Source: CALACW01 sp002431305 (GTDB lineage Bacteria; Bacillota; Clostridia; Oscillospirales; Acutalibacteraceae). Taken from it: a stretch of DNA of 6,645 bases. The notes under the pieces are model-generated. The model made no database searches and was not told where the DNA came from. It saw nothing but the letters and a program-made list of their open reading frames with translations. This document shows, one piece after another, positions 1 through 6,521 of this stretch (its first letter is position 1; each line of letters opens with the position of its first letter). A program made the translations under genes and the position numbers. The stretch lies in NCBI GenBank assembly GCA_937890355.1, contig CALACW010000138.1, forward strand, positions 1-6,645, given 5' to 3'.

Positions 1-497
1 TGGTTTGCGGCAGTTTCGACTGCGTCTATATTCGCGCCGATAAACAGAAACTCCCAGCCGTATTTTTCTTTCTGTCTTTCAACGGCTTTTTTAACCCTGT
101 CGGACGAATACATACGACTCGAGTTCTCCATGCCGTCGGTGATTATAACAAACACGGTATGCTCGGGGACATCCTCATTTCTCGCGTATTTATGAATATT
201 ACCGATGTGATGAATCGCTCCGCCGAGCGCGTCGATAAGCGCGGTACATCCCCTGACTTCATAATCTTCGGCAGTCATTTCTCTTACGTTTTCGAGTTTT
301 ACCCTGTCGTAAAGAACCTCGCTTACGTCGTCGAACAAAACGACCGATACATAGCATTCGCCGTCCTCTTTCCTCTGTTTTTCTATAAGAGAATTGAATC
401 CGCCGATCGTGTCCTTTTCGAGTCCGTACATGGAACCGCTTCTGTCGATTATAAATACAAACTCCGTTAAATTGTTCTTATTTTTGTTTTCTGTCAT
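1..497 (-). CDS. VWA domain protein with complete MIDAS, 3' end cut by window edge
   Basis: This gene encodes a cytosolic von Willebrand factor A domain protein; 165 residues are visible and the C-terminus lies beyond base 1. The domain starts almost at the N-terminus: FVFIIDRSGSM (residues 13-23) gives the metal-ion-dependent adhesion motif D18-x-S20-x-S22. The remaining MIDAS ligands are T85 in GCTALIDA and D121 in VIITDGMEN. The visible part ends in FLFIGANIDAVETAAN, a strand and helix typical of small bacterial TerY-like VWA proteins of roughly 200-230 residues. There is no signal peptide or membrane segment. The start is fixed by GGAGGT at 510-505, 7 nt before the ATG at 497-495. It lies 84 nt downstream of the macro-domain gene on the same strand, so co-expression is likely. 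VWA proteins with full MIDAS usually bind a protein partner through a divalent cation. The partner here is not known, and the neighbouring macro protein is only a candidate. The VWA identification is firm; the role is not. Confidence 0.9.
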   Translation of the reverse strand, partial: MTENKNKNNLTEFVFIIDRSGSMYGLEKDTIGGFNSLIEKQRKEDGECYVSVVLFDDVSEVLYDRVKLENVREMTAEDYEVRGCTALIDALGGAIHHIGNIHKYARNEDVPEHTVFVIITDGMENSSRMYSSDRVKKAVERQKEKYGWEFLFIGANIDAVETAAN

Positions 498-533
498 GAT
501 ATTTACCTCCGAAGTATTTTTGATTACATCCGG

Positions 534-565
534 ATTATATATCATTTAAAAAATCATTGTGTCGC
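534..565 (-). promoter_or_regulatory. Possible weak promoter for the VWA gene
   Basis: A perfect TATAAT lies on the minus strand at 539-534, 36 nt before the VWA start codon. No good -35 box sits at the ideal distance. The best candidate pairing is GCGACA (565-560) with the overlapping TATATA (541-536), 18 nt apart. This could give the VWA gene its own transcript in addition to read-through from the macro gene. Confidence is low because AT-rich gaps often contain chance -10 boxes. Confidence 0.3.
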
Positions 566-578
566 ATTAAAAGCGACA
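560..578 (-). terminator. Short hairpin just after the macro gene; weak or partial terminator
   Basis: TGTCGC at 578-573 (minus strand reading) pairs with GCGACA at 565-560 around a 7-nt loop, starting 3 nt after the TAA stop of the macro gene. A run of six U follows only after a 6-nt gap (553-548). The stem of 6 bp and the displaced U run fall short of a canonical intrinsic terminator. It may reduce read-through into the VWA gene or act as an mRNA stability or processing element. Confidence 0.3.
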
Positions 579-581
579 AAT

Positions 582-1619
582 TTACGCGCCTATCAGACTT
601 TGGTCAAACGCAAACAAAGCCTCGTTTATATCAAATACGTTATAATTACCTTTATTAATAAAATACTCGACTATTATATCGAATTTACTGCTTCTTGAGA
701 GCGAATATCCCGCCTTATTAAGCATTTCCTTCGTCTCGTCTATCCCGAGTTCTAAAGCGAGGGCGAACGCGACCGCCGTCGTCTTGCGCGGTTTATAATT
801 AATATCCGTACGTATTTTCGAAAACAGTTTTCTGTCGACATTCGCACGTTTATAACACTGCGCGTCGGTCAAACCCTTTTCATCGATTTTTCTTAACAGC
901 ATTTGTGAAAAGCTCTCGTCTATACTCGCGACAGCCTCGTCCAAAGTTTTAAACTCACAGACAGTCGTGTCCGCCTCGGGCGAGTACATAGGAGCGCACG
1001 GAAATTCGTCATAATCTCTTTTACGGTTTACACGCCTTCTTCTTATCCCGTCGTCTGAGAGTATAATAGATTGTTCCTCATAATGTTCCTCGGCGTAGTT
1101 ATCGTCGATATAACTTTTGATATCCGAAAACAGCTTCTCACTGATTGCATACGATTTTTTGTCGAATACAACTATGCTTATATCCATATCGTCGTTATTC
1201 ATTAAAAATGAACTTATCTCGTCTATCGCAATATTAATAGCCTTATCCTTCGGATAATTATAAACGCCGGACGAAATAAGCGGAAACGCGACGCTTTTGC
1301 ATTCATACTTAAGAGCTAACGCAAGCGAATTTTTATAACAGTTTCTGAGTAGATTTTCCTCGCCGTTATCTCCGCCGTTCCATATAGGTCCCGCGGTATG
1401 TATTACATATTTACATGCAAGGTTATATCCCGGAGTTATTTTAGCCTCGCCCGTCTTACATCCGCCGAGTTTTGAGCACGCTTTTTTAAGATCCCTGCCC
1501 GCCGAAGAGTGTATAGCCAAATCCACGCCTCCGCCGCCGGACAGCACTGTGTCGGAAGCGTTGACTATCGCGTCGCATTTTATTTTAGTTATATCACCCC
1601 GAATTATTTTAAACGGCAT
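582..1619 (-). CDS. Macro domain protein fused to C-terminal XRE-like helical domain
   Basis: A 345-residue cytosolic protein. Residues 1-170 form a macro domain of MacroD/YmdB type, a fold that binds ADP-ribose and in active members removes ADP-ribose or acetyl groups from it. Visible motifs are the N-terminal strand with GDITK (8-12), IVNASD (18-23), the glycine loop GGGGVD (28-33) with AIHSSAG, YVIHTAGPIW (71-80), and the second loop ISSGVYNYP (115-123). D33 matches YmdB D35, but residue 23 is Asp where YmdB has catalytic N25, so hydrolase activity is uncertain. Residues 175-230 are a charged linker with a basic cluster (RRRRVNRKR, 193-201). Residues 235-345 are helical and resemble an XRE/phage-repressor helix-turn-helix (LTDAQCYKRANVDRKLFSKIR, split here as 250-270), ending in a conserved-looking FDINEALFAFDQSLIGA. 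I recall this two-part architecture from other Clostridia but could not search. RBS GAGGG (1631-1627) sits 7 nt before the ATG. The VWA gene follows 84 nt downstream. Confidence 0.88.
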   Translation of the reverse strand: MPFKIIRGDITKIKCDAIVNASDTVLSGGGGVDLAIHSSAGRDLKKACSKLGGCKTGEAKITPGYNLACKYVIHTAGPIWNGGDNGEENLLRNCYKNSLALALKYECKSVAFPLISSGVYNYPKDKAINIAIDEISSFLMNNDDMDISIVVFDKKSYAISEKLFSDIKSYIDDNYAEEHYEEQSIILSDDGIRRRRVNRKRDYDEFPCAPMYSPEADTTVCEFKTLDEAVASIDESFSQMLLRKIDEKGLTDAQCYKRANVDRKLFSKIRTDINYKPRKTTAVAFALALELGIDETKEMLNKAGYSLSRSSKFDIIVEYFINKGNYNVFDINEALFAFDQSLIGA

Positions 1620-1650
1620 AATATCGCCCTCTTTAAATCGTATTTACAAT

Positions 1651-1679
1651 AATATACCATATATATTTTATAAAAACAA
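1651..1679 (-). promoter_or_regulatory. Sigma-A type promoter of the macro-VWA unit
   Basis: Reading the minus strand, TTGTTT (1679-1674) is followed after exactly 17 nt by TATATT (1656-1651). A TG dinucleotide at 1659-1658 gives an extended -10 (TGGTATATT). It lies about 30 nt upstream of the macro ATG, leaving room for a short leader carrying the GAGGG ribosome binding site. Its -35 box is only 9 bp from the -35 box of the divergent fucosidase promoter. Confidence 0.6.
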
Positions 1680-1688
1680 CCGTTTGTA

Positions 1689-1717
1689 TTGCAATTTAAA
1701 TTTCGAATTGATATAAT
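1689..1717 (+). promoter_or_regulatory. Sigma-A type promoter of the GH29 fucosidase gene
   Basis: TTGCAA (1689-1694) and a perfect TATAAT (1712-1717) are separated by 17 nt, a near-consensus sigma-A promoter. The expected transcription start is near 1724, giving a leader of about 24 nt that contains the GGAG ribosome binding site at 1736-1739. The spacer holds an imperfect inverted repeat, CAATT (1692-1696) and AATTG (1706-1710), which could be an operator, although such AT-rich repeats can arise by chance. Confidence 0.65.
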
Positions 1718-1747
1718 CAAAAAAAACACACATACGGAGATGATTTG

Positions 1748-3211
1748 ATGATATCGATAGACGAATACTTAGAAAAAGTCGACGAAGTAATCGCCAAAGG
1801 AAAATATAAAGACACATGGGAAAGTCTGTCTCAGTACAAAATTCCCGACTGGTACAAAAACAACCGTTTCGGTCTGTTCGTTCACTGGGGATGTTACAGC
1901 GTTCCCGCCGTCGAGAGCGAGTGGTTCCCCCGTCAGATGTATCAAAAGGACACGAAAAGCTGGGAGTGGAGAATAAAAAATCTCGGCGAAAACGGCGATT
2001 ACAGACAGATAGTCGAGCGTTTTCACCCCGATAAATTCGACGCGGACGAATGGGCTGACATCTTTTATAAAAGCGGAGCGAAGCACATAATGCCCGTCAG
2101 CGAGCATCACGACGGAATTAAGATGTACAAAAGCGAATTAAACCGCTGGAACACCGTAGAGCTGACCGGACATGATTATCAGAAAGAACTTCACGACGCG
2201 TTCGATAAAAAAGGACTTAAATTCTTCTGCTCGTCCCACCGCGCGGAACATCTGTGGTTTTTAAACGGAGCCGTGGAAAACGTACCGGGTTCCGAGTCTC
2301 ACGGCGAAAAATACCGCGATCTTTACGGACCGTGCATGTCGTTCGAACCCTCGAAATCCCGCCCGGGTCATGAGGACGGAATCGAGGCTCCCGAATACTG
2401 GCTCAAGGACTGGCTTGCCTCGTCGTGCGAAATGGTCGAGAATAACAGACCGTGGGGAATTTATTTCGACTGGTGGATATATCAGAGCGAATTCAAACCC
2501 TATATCAGAAAGTTCCTCGCGTACTTCTACAACAGATGCGACGATTGGGGGTACACTCCCGTAGTTTTCTACAAAAACGGATGCATGATGCAGGGATGCG
2601 CCGTTTTCGATGTTGAGAGAGGGCAGATAAATTCAATAGCTAAAGACGTATGGCAGTGCGATACCGCGATAGCAAAAAATTCGTGGGGCTATACGGAAAA
2701 TAACGAATTCAAATCCCCGTACGCCTGCGCCGTAAACTTAATAGACGTTGTGTCTAAAAACGGCTGTTTTATGTTAAACGTAGGGCCCAAAGCCGACGGA
2801 ACGATATGCGACGAGGAGAAAAATGTTTTATTGAAGCTCGGCGAGTGGCTTAATATAAACGGCGAAGCCATATATTCCTGCGAACCGTTCACCGTATTCG
2901 GCGAGGGCAAAAAACAGCAGAACAAAGCGTTTAACGACAATCTCGAATATACCGACAGAGACTACCGTTTTACCTATAAGCCGGAGACAATATATGCGTT
3001 CCCGATGTCGGTTAAGGAGAGAACGTCGTACTGCATTAAATCGTTAAGATACGCAAATGAGGGAATCCGCTACGATATTAAAAATATTGAGCTTCTCGGT
3101 CACCCGGACATAAAAATCAAATGGATTCACGATAATAAGTCGCTTAAAATCAAGCTCCCCTCCCCCGTAAAAACAGATATGCCGTTGTGCTTTAAAATTT
3201 CAATAGATTAA
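1748..3211 (+). CDS. GH29 alpha-L-fucosidase, cytosolic
   Basis: A 487-residue glycoside hydrolase family 29 enzyme expected to release alpha-linked L-fucose from glycans with retention of configuration. Family signatures run in order: WYKNNRFGLFVHWGCYS (35-51) at the first barrel strand, EWFPR (58-62), SEHHDGIKMY (118-127) matching the KHHDGF signature, SSHRAEH (162-168), IYFDWWIY (238-245) where D241 is the expected nucleophile, FDVERGQ (287-293), KNSWGY (310-315), and VVSKNGCFMLNVGPKADGT (334-352). A beta-rich C-terminal domain fills about 385-487. The acid/base residue varies between GH29 subfamilies and I do not assign it. No signal peptide or membrane segment is present, so substrate must be imported first. 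The ATG at 1748 is preferred over the adjacent TTG at 1745 because GGAG (1736-1739) is then 8 nt away instead of 5. The gene stands alone: no fucose isomerase, kinase, aldolase or sugar transporter is in view. It has its own promoter and terminator. The family call is firm; linkage preference is unknown. Confidence 0.95.
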   Translation: MISIDEYLEKVDEVIAKGKYKDTWESLSQYKIPDWYKNNRFGLFVHWGCYSVPAVESEWFPRQMYQKDTKSWEWRIKNLGENGDYRQIVERFHPDKFDADEWADIFYKSGAKHIMPVSEHHDGIKMYKSELNRWNTVELTGHDYQKELHDAFDKKGLKFFCSSHRAEHLWFLNGAVENVPGSESHGEKYRDLYGPCMSFEPSKSRPGHEDGIEAPEYWLKDWLASSCEMVENNRPWGIYFDWWIYQSEFKPYIRKFLAYFYNRCDDWGYTPVVFYKNGCMMQGCAVFDVERGQINSIAKDVWQCDTAIAKNSWGYTENNEFKSPYACAVNLIDVVSKNGCFMLNVGPKADGTICDEEKNVLLKLGEWLNINGEAIYSCEPFTVFGEGKKQQNKAFNDNLEYTDRDYRFTYKPETIYAFPMSVKERTSYCIKSLRYANEGIRYDIKNIELLGHPDIKIKWIHDNKSLKIKLPSPVKTDMPLCFKISID

Positions 3212-3216
3212 TACAT

Positions 3217-3252
3217 AAAAAAGTTCCGCCCCATTATGAGCGGAACTTTTTA
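3217..3252. terminator. Bidirectional intrinsic terminator between convergent genes
   Basis: A perfect 12-bp stem pairs AAAAAGTTCCGC (3218-3229) with GCGGAACTTTTT (3240-3251) around a 10-nt loop. The GC-rich core next to the loop and the A/T outer stem give a U run on either strand (TTTTT at 3247-3251 on plus; six U from 3222-3217 on minus). It begins 6 nt after the fucosidase stop and 4 nt after the stop of the convergent DUF4340 gene, so one hairpin ends both transcripts. Confidence 0.93.
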
Positions 3253-3255
3253 TTA

Positions 3256-4224
3256 TCATTTTAAATCCGAATACGAATTGACGGAATAGAATCCTATACT
3301 CTCCGACGAAACTTTATATATTTTACTGCCCCCTGCGAGCATAAAATACACATTGCCGTCGCTGTCTGCTTTCGAAACAAGAACTTCGAACGTTTTATCC
3401 TCGTCCTCTTTCGTATACGAAATCTTATAGTCTCCGTACGGAGAGGAAAGTCCGTAATTGCCGAGTTCGTCCGCCGTAGGTTTATAACATACAAGGTCGG
3501 ATGTATCAATACTCGTCAAATCTTTTATCTTGTCATTAACTTTGTCGGAAGTGAAATTCTCCTTCTTGTCCGCTGACTCGTAGCTTATGTCGTACGACTC
3601 CGATTCTTTTTCCTCTTTTATAAGGGTCAATGAAGCGGAAAAGTCTCCGTTTTTGATATCTACACTCTTAACGTCATCCGAATTTATATCGGAAATCGTA
3701 TCGCGTTTTACAAGCGTGAGCCTGTCGGCATTAAGAGAGTCAAAAACCGTGCTTTCGGCATAGTAAAGCGAGTTGTCCCCGCTTATTGAAAAATAGTACA
3801 TTGACGTATTCTCATTGAGATTACCGAATTTTAACGTTTTATCGTTATTGTCCGACGTTTTTATATCAAGAGCAAGTGCCGGAGAATCGAGTCCGTACTT
3901 CGACGCGTCGGCTATATCGTCGGAAATTTTCTGTTTAGCTTTTAATGAAGCAAGCGTTTCGAATATAACGGCTGTTTTATCTGAATCTATTTCAAAATCG
4001 GACTCGCCCGAAACATTGAAATTACCGTCCGAATCCTTTTCGAGCGTAACGGAATCGGAGCCTTTTGTAATAGTAACACTCGTTATATTGTCTTTTTCTT
4101 CCGAATAAAGCGTGATACCGTCCGCCGAATCGTTTTTATCCGTTACGGATTTAATTATAAAATAACCTCCGACGGCAACGATTAAAACGGCCAAAAGTAT
4201 CAGCAGTTTTTTATATCTTTTCAT
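3256..4224 (-). CDS. Membrane-anchored DUF4340 domain protein
   Basis: A 322-residue protein with a short basic N-terminus (MKRYKK), one hydrophobic segment (about 7-25) and a long acidic, Ser/Asp-rich extracytoplasmic part. No lipobox cysteine follows the hydrophobic segment, so it is probably an N-terminally anchored membrane protein rather than a lipoprotein. The soluble part appears to be two copies of one module: a strand pair around 46-70 (NITSVTITKG) and 184-213 (DVKSVDIKNG), then a YGLDSP/YGLSSP marker (110-115 and 257-262), then a matching strand pattern ending in LYYAES (153-158) and IYKVSSES (302-309). This fits DUF4340, a family of unknown function repeatedly found beside GldG-type ABC genes. 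It is the last gene of the operon. ATG at 4224 overlaps the upstream stop as TGATG, with GGAGG 8 nt before it; an in-frame TTG at 4227 is spaced worse. The bidirectional hairpin follows directly. Likely role: accessory subunit of the neighbouring transporter (inference). Confidence 0.82.
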   Translation of the reverse strand: MKRYKKLLILLAVLIVAVGGYFIIKSVTDKNDSADGITLYSEEKDNITSVTITKGSDSVTLEKDSDGNFNVSGESDFEIDSDKTAVIFETLASLKAKQKISDDIADASKYGLDSPALALDIKTSDNNDKTLKFGNLNENTSMYYFSISGDNSLYYAESTVFDSLNADRLTLVKRDTISDINSDDVKSVDIKNGDFSASLTLIKEEKESESYDISYESADKKENFTSDKVNDKIKDLTSIDTSDLVCYKPTADELGNYGLSSPYGDYKISYTKEDEDKTFEVLVSKADSDGNVYFMLAGGSKIYKVSSESIGFYSVNSYSDLK

Positions 4225-5654
4225 CAACGGCTCCTCCTCTTATACCATACCGCGACTCCGCATATAATTATCGCCGCGGGAACTATAACAAGCATTATGA
4301 CTCTGAACGCGGTATTGAACGAATCCGAACCGAACGTGAGCTTTGATTCGGTCGAGAGAGCCTTCGCGTGAACGCTTATCGAATTTTCCTTATCGCAAAG
4401 CCAGCTTATGCTGTTTTTGAATAAGTCGATATTAAGACTGAACTGCTCGGTAAGAGTCGAATCCATAAGTTTATTCGTTCCGAATATAACCGCGTCCGAA
4501 CCGGTCGAGGAATTCTGAACTGCGGCGGCGGGGTAAAGCTCGCTCTTCTCATCCTCGGACGAGGTATAAGCCTTTGACGAAGTCTTTAACAGCGGAGAGA
4601 ATGTTACATTGTCCTTATTATCGTTTATAACAGCTTTCGAATCCTGAATACACGAGTACATATCGAGTCCGCCGAACGGATAAACTATCGGGTGTTCCTC
4701 GTCGAATATCGGGCAGAGATACGTGTCGCCCTTACTGAACGTTCTGCCGTTCTGCGTTTCGTGAATTACGGAATCGGACAGCTTAACGCCGAGCAGAGAC
4801 AGAAGTCTCTCAGTGTTTCCGATATCCGTAAGCGACGAATCAACCTCGACATAAATCTTTCCTCCGCCGTTTATATATTCGGCAAGTTTATCATACACAG
4901 CGTCGCTGATATCGATTGACGAAACGGAGAGAACCGCGCAGTTTATGTCTGAAGAAATATCCTTTTCGGCAGGGTCAACTTCTTCTGTCTCTATATTTTC
5001 CTGCTCGAGCGCGTTTTTCAGCAGAGAATAATCGTTGTCGTTATAATTTATAAAACATACCTTGTACGTTTTATCGCTCGTTACGTAATCTATCGCGTTT
5101 ATAAGGCTTAATTCGCCGTTAAAATATACGTTCGTGTTATATCCGTACTGCTGTAAGTAGTAGATATAATTCTGATACGAACCCGCCTCGTACGTTATCA
5201 GGTCGTCTGAGGTTATGATTTTTATTTTATCCCCGCATTTTACGATAACGCTTCCGGGCCCAACGGTATCGGACGTAAACTGTTCGCAGAACGTCGGTTC
5301 AACGTCGGAATCGACCGTCTCGCTTTTAACTTTCGAATTAAGAGCGGTTATTTTTGAAATAAGAGTCTCGACATACTTTATCGTCGAATCGGACGTGGTG
5401 TAGTAATAAATTTCAACGTCCTTGTCAAGCTCGGAAACTATCTGCTTAGTCTGTTTTGAAAGCGAATATATTTTATTCGCCGACACGTCGAGCTTGGTTA
5501 TCCTCTCGGGCACCGCGCCGACGATCAGATTTAATACTATCGCGATTACAATAACTACAGCCGACGCCGCCGCTGAATAACCGCCGACCTTAACATACTT
5601 TGTCGAAAACGATTTACGCATATTTTTCATTTTGTTCTTTTTCTCCTCACTCAT
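4224..5654 (-). CDS. GldG-like ABC transporter auxiliary protein
   Basis: A 476-residue membrane protein of the GldG/ABC_transp_aux type. The cytosolic N-terminus is strongly basic (about 1-24), followed by a membrane segment (about 25-49), a large extracytoplasmic domain (50-447), a second membrane segment (about 449-469) and the basic tail WYKRRSR. Immediately after the first helix comes KLDVSANKIYSLSKQT (54-69), the family's typical D-x-S-x-N-K-x-Y-S-L-S-x-x-T signature. GELSLINAIDYVTSDK (180-195) and a Rossmann-like stretch with INGGGKIYVEVD (261-272) also fit the family, whose middle resembles a glutamine amidotransferase-like fold without obvious catalytic residues. ATG at 5654 overlaps the permease stop (TGATG), with AGAGG 8 nt upstream; a GTG codon 9 nt further upstream is less well spaced. 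It lies between permease and DUF4340 genes and is probably coupled to both. GldG pairs with GldF and the GldA ATPase in gliding Bacteroidota, but the same trio occurs widely elsewhere with undefined substrate. Confidence 0.87.
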   Translation of the reverse strand: MSEEKKNKMKNMRKSFSTKYVKVGGYSAAASAVVIVIAIVLNLIVGAVPERITKLDVSANKIYSLSKQTKQIVSELDKDVEIYYYTTSDSTIKYVETLISKITALNSKVKSETVDSDVEPTFCEQFTSDTVGPGSVIVKCGDKIKIITSDDLITYEAGSYQNYIYYLQQYGYNTNVYFNGELSLINAIDYVTSDKTYKVCFINYNDNDYSLLKNALEQENIETEEVDPAEKDISSDINCAVLSVSSIDISDAVYDKLAEYINGGGKIYVEVDSSLTDIGNTERLLSLLGVKLSDSVIHETQNGRTFSKGDTYLCPIFDEEHPIVYPFGGLDMYSCIQDSKAVINDNKDNVTFSPLLKTSSKAYTSSEDEKSELYPAAAVQNSSTGSDAVIFGTNKLMDSTLTEQFSLNIDLFKNSISWLCDKENSISVHAKALSTESKLTFGSDSFNTAFRVIMLVIVPAAIIICGVAVWYKRRSR

Positions 5655-6520
5655 CACGACCACCTCTTTTTCTCAACGGACTGCACCGTAAGGAATAAAA
5701 ATACACAGGTAACGGATATAAAGAAGAATATCGACGTTAAATCGAAAACACCGCTTGAAAAATCGTTAAAACGCGAGAACAGCGAGAGCTTTTCGGCTAT
5801 CGACGGGAGAAGACCCTCGAGCCATTCTTTTTTAACTATATAAATTACCGCTATAGCAAGGTCTATAACAACAGCCGTCGACAGACCGATAACCGTATTT
5901 TTTGTAAGAAAATAAACGATAAATCCGACAAACAGACCCATTGCCATAAATACCGCCGCACCCGCAACCGCATTAGAGGAGATATATTCCGAAAGCGACG
6001 GCAGAAGCTCGCCGAGAAGTATAAATACAAGCGTGATTATCGCCGAAACGACCTGACTTTCGGTAAGAGACGAGAAAAACATTCCTATCGAAATAAGCGA
6101 CGCACCGAGCATGAAGAATCCAAACAACGCCGAATACGCGCTTAAAAAGTTAACGTTTCCGTATGCAGAGAATATCAGCGGGTATAATCCCATAAGGACA
6201 ACGGGAACGGCGGTAACCGCACAGCAGGATAAGAATTTGCCCGTTACGACTCCCGACGTTTTTATAGGCAGAGAGTAAAGGAGCTGATCCGTTTTCTGCT
6301 TCTTTTCCTCCGCAAACGTTTTCATTGTAATAAGGGGAATCAGAACGATAAAATAAATAAACGCCATGTTAACGAACGTCGATGAAAAATCGCCCGAACT
6401 GCCCTCTACGTTCATTGCGTAAATGTATATGCCCGATACGAGCATCATAATAGCCGTCGTGATATATCCCGTTATCGAGGTATAGTATGATTTTATTTCT
6501 TTTATAAAAACAGCACTCAT
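5654..6520 (-). CDS. ABC-2 type transporter permease, GldF-like
   Basis: A 288-residue integral membrane permease. Hydrophobic segments lie at about 17-36, 48-66, 97-119, 131-150, 156-173, 185-205, 209-229 and 262-280, six to eight helices in all. Between the second and third is the cytosolic coupling stretch MKTFAEEKKQKTDQLLYSLP (66-85), which matches the conserved EE(R/K)xxxTxxLLxxxPI pattern of ABC-2 permeases of the GldF/NosY class and contacts the ATPase. The length is near the usual 240-290 residues for a single-domain ABC-2 permease. GGAGG at 6534-6530 is 9 nt from the ATG and lies inside the end of the ATPase gene, whose stop is 1 nt upstream. The downstream GldG-like start overlaps the stop codon. 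Together with the ATPase it should form the core of an export or membrane-remodelling pump. The substrate cannot be read from sequence. Confidence 0.9.
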   Translation of the reverse strand: MSAVFIKEIKSYYTSITGYITTAIMMLVSGIYIYAMNVEGSSGDFSSTFVNMAFIYFIVLIPLITMKTFAEEKKQKTDQLLYSLPIKTSGVVTGKFLSCCAVTAVPVVLMGLYPLIFSAYGNVNFLSAYSALFGFFMLGASLISIGMFFSSLTESQVVSAIITLVFILLGELLPSLSEYISSNAVAGAAVFMAMGLFVGFIVYFLTKNTVIGLSTAVVIDLAIAVIYIVKKEWLEGLLPSIAEKLSLFSRFNDFSSGVFDLTSIFFFISVTCVFLFLTVQSVEKKRWS

Positions 6521-6521
6521 A

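Noticed and set aside
159..470. Plus-strand open frame opposite the VWA gene
   Set aside because: It is antisense to a gene with a full MIDAS motif and a GGAGGT site, shows no recognisable domain, and has no convincing ribosome binding site.
582..1619. DarG-type antitoxin of a DarTG toxin-antitoxin pair
   Set aside because: DarG also has an N-terminal macro domain, but no DarT ADP-ribosyltransferase gene is adjacent upstream; the upstream neighbour is a divergent fucosidase. The motifs are MacroD/YmdB-like.
1745..1747. TTG as the fucosidase start codon
   Set aside because: The ATG immediately after it has better spacing (8 nt) to GGAG; the TTG would leave only 5 nt.
1769..2940. Open frames at 1769-2110 and 2689-2940 (minus) and 1816-2034 and 2370-2564 (plus)
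   Set aside because: All lie inside the GH29 gene in other frames, and their translations are low-complexity or Arg/Ser-rich with no domain. The GH29 frame is continuous and matches its family throughout.
4150..4224. Lipoprotein signal on the DUF4340 protein
   Set aside because: The hydrophobic N-terminal segment is not followed by a lipobox cysteine, so a simple membrane anchor fits better.
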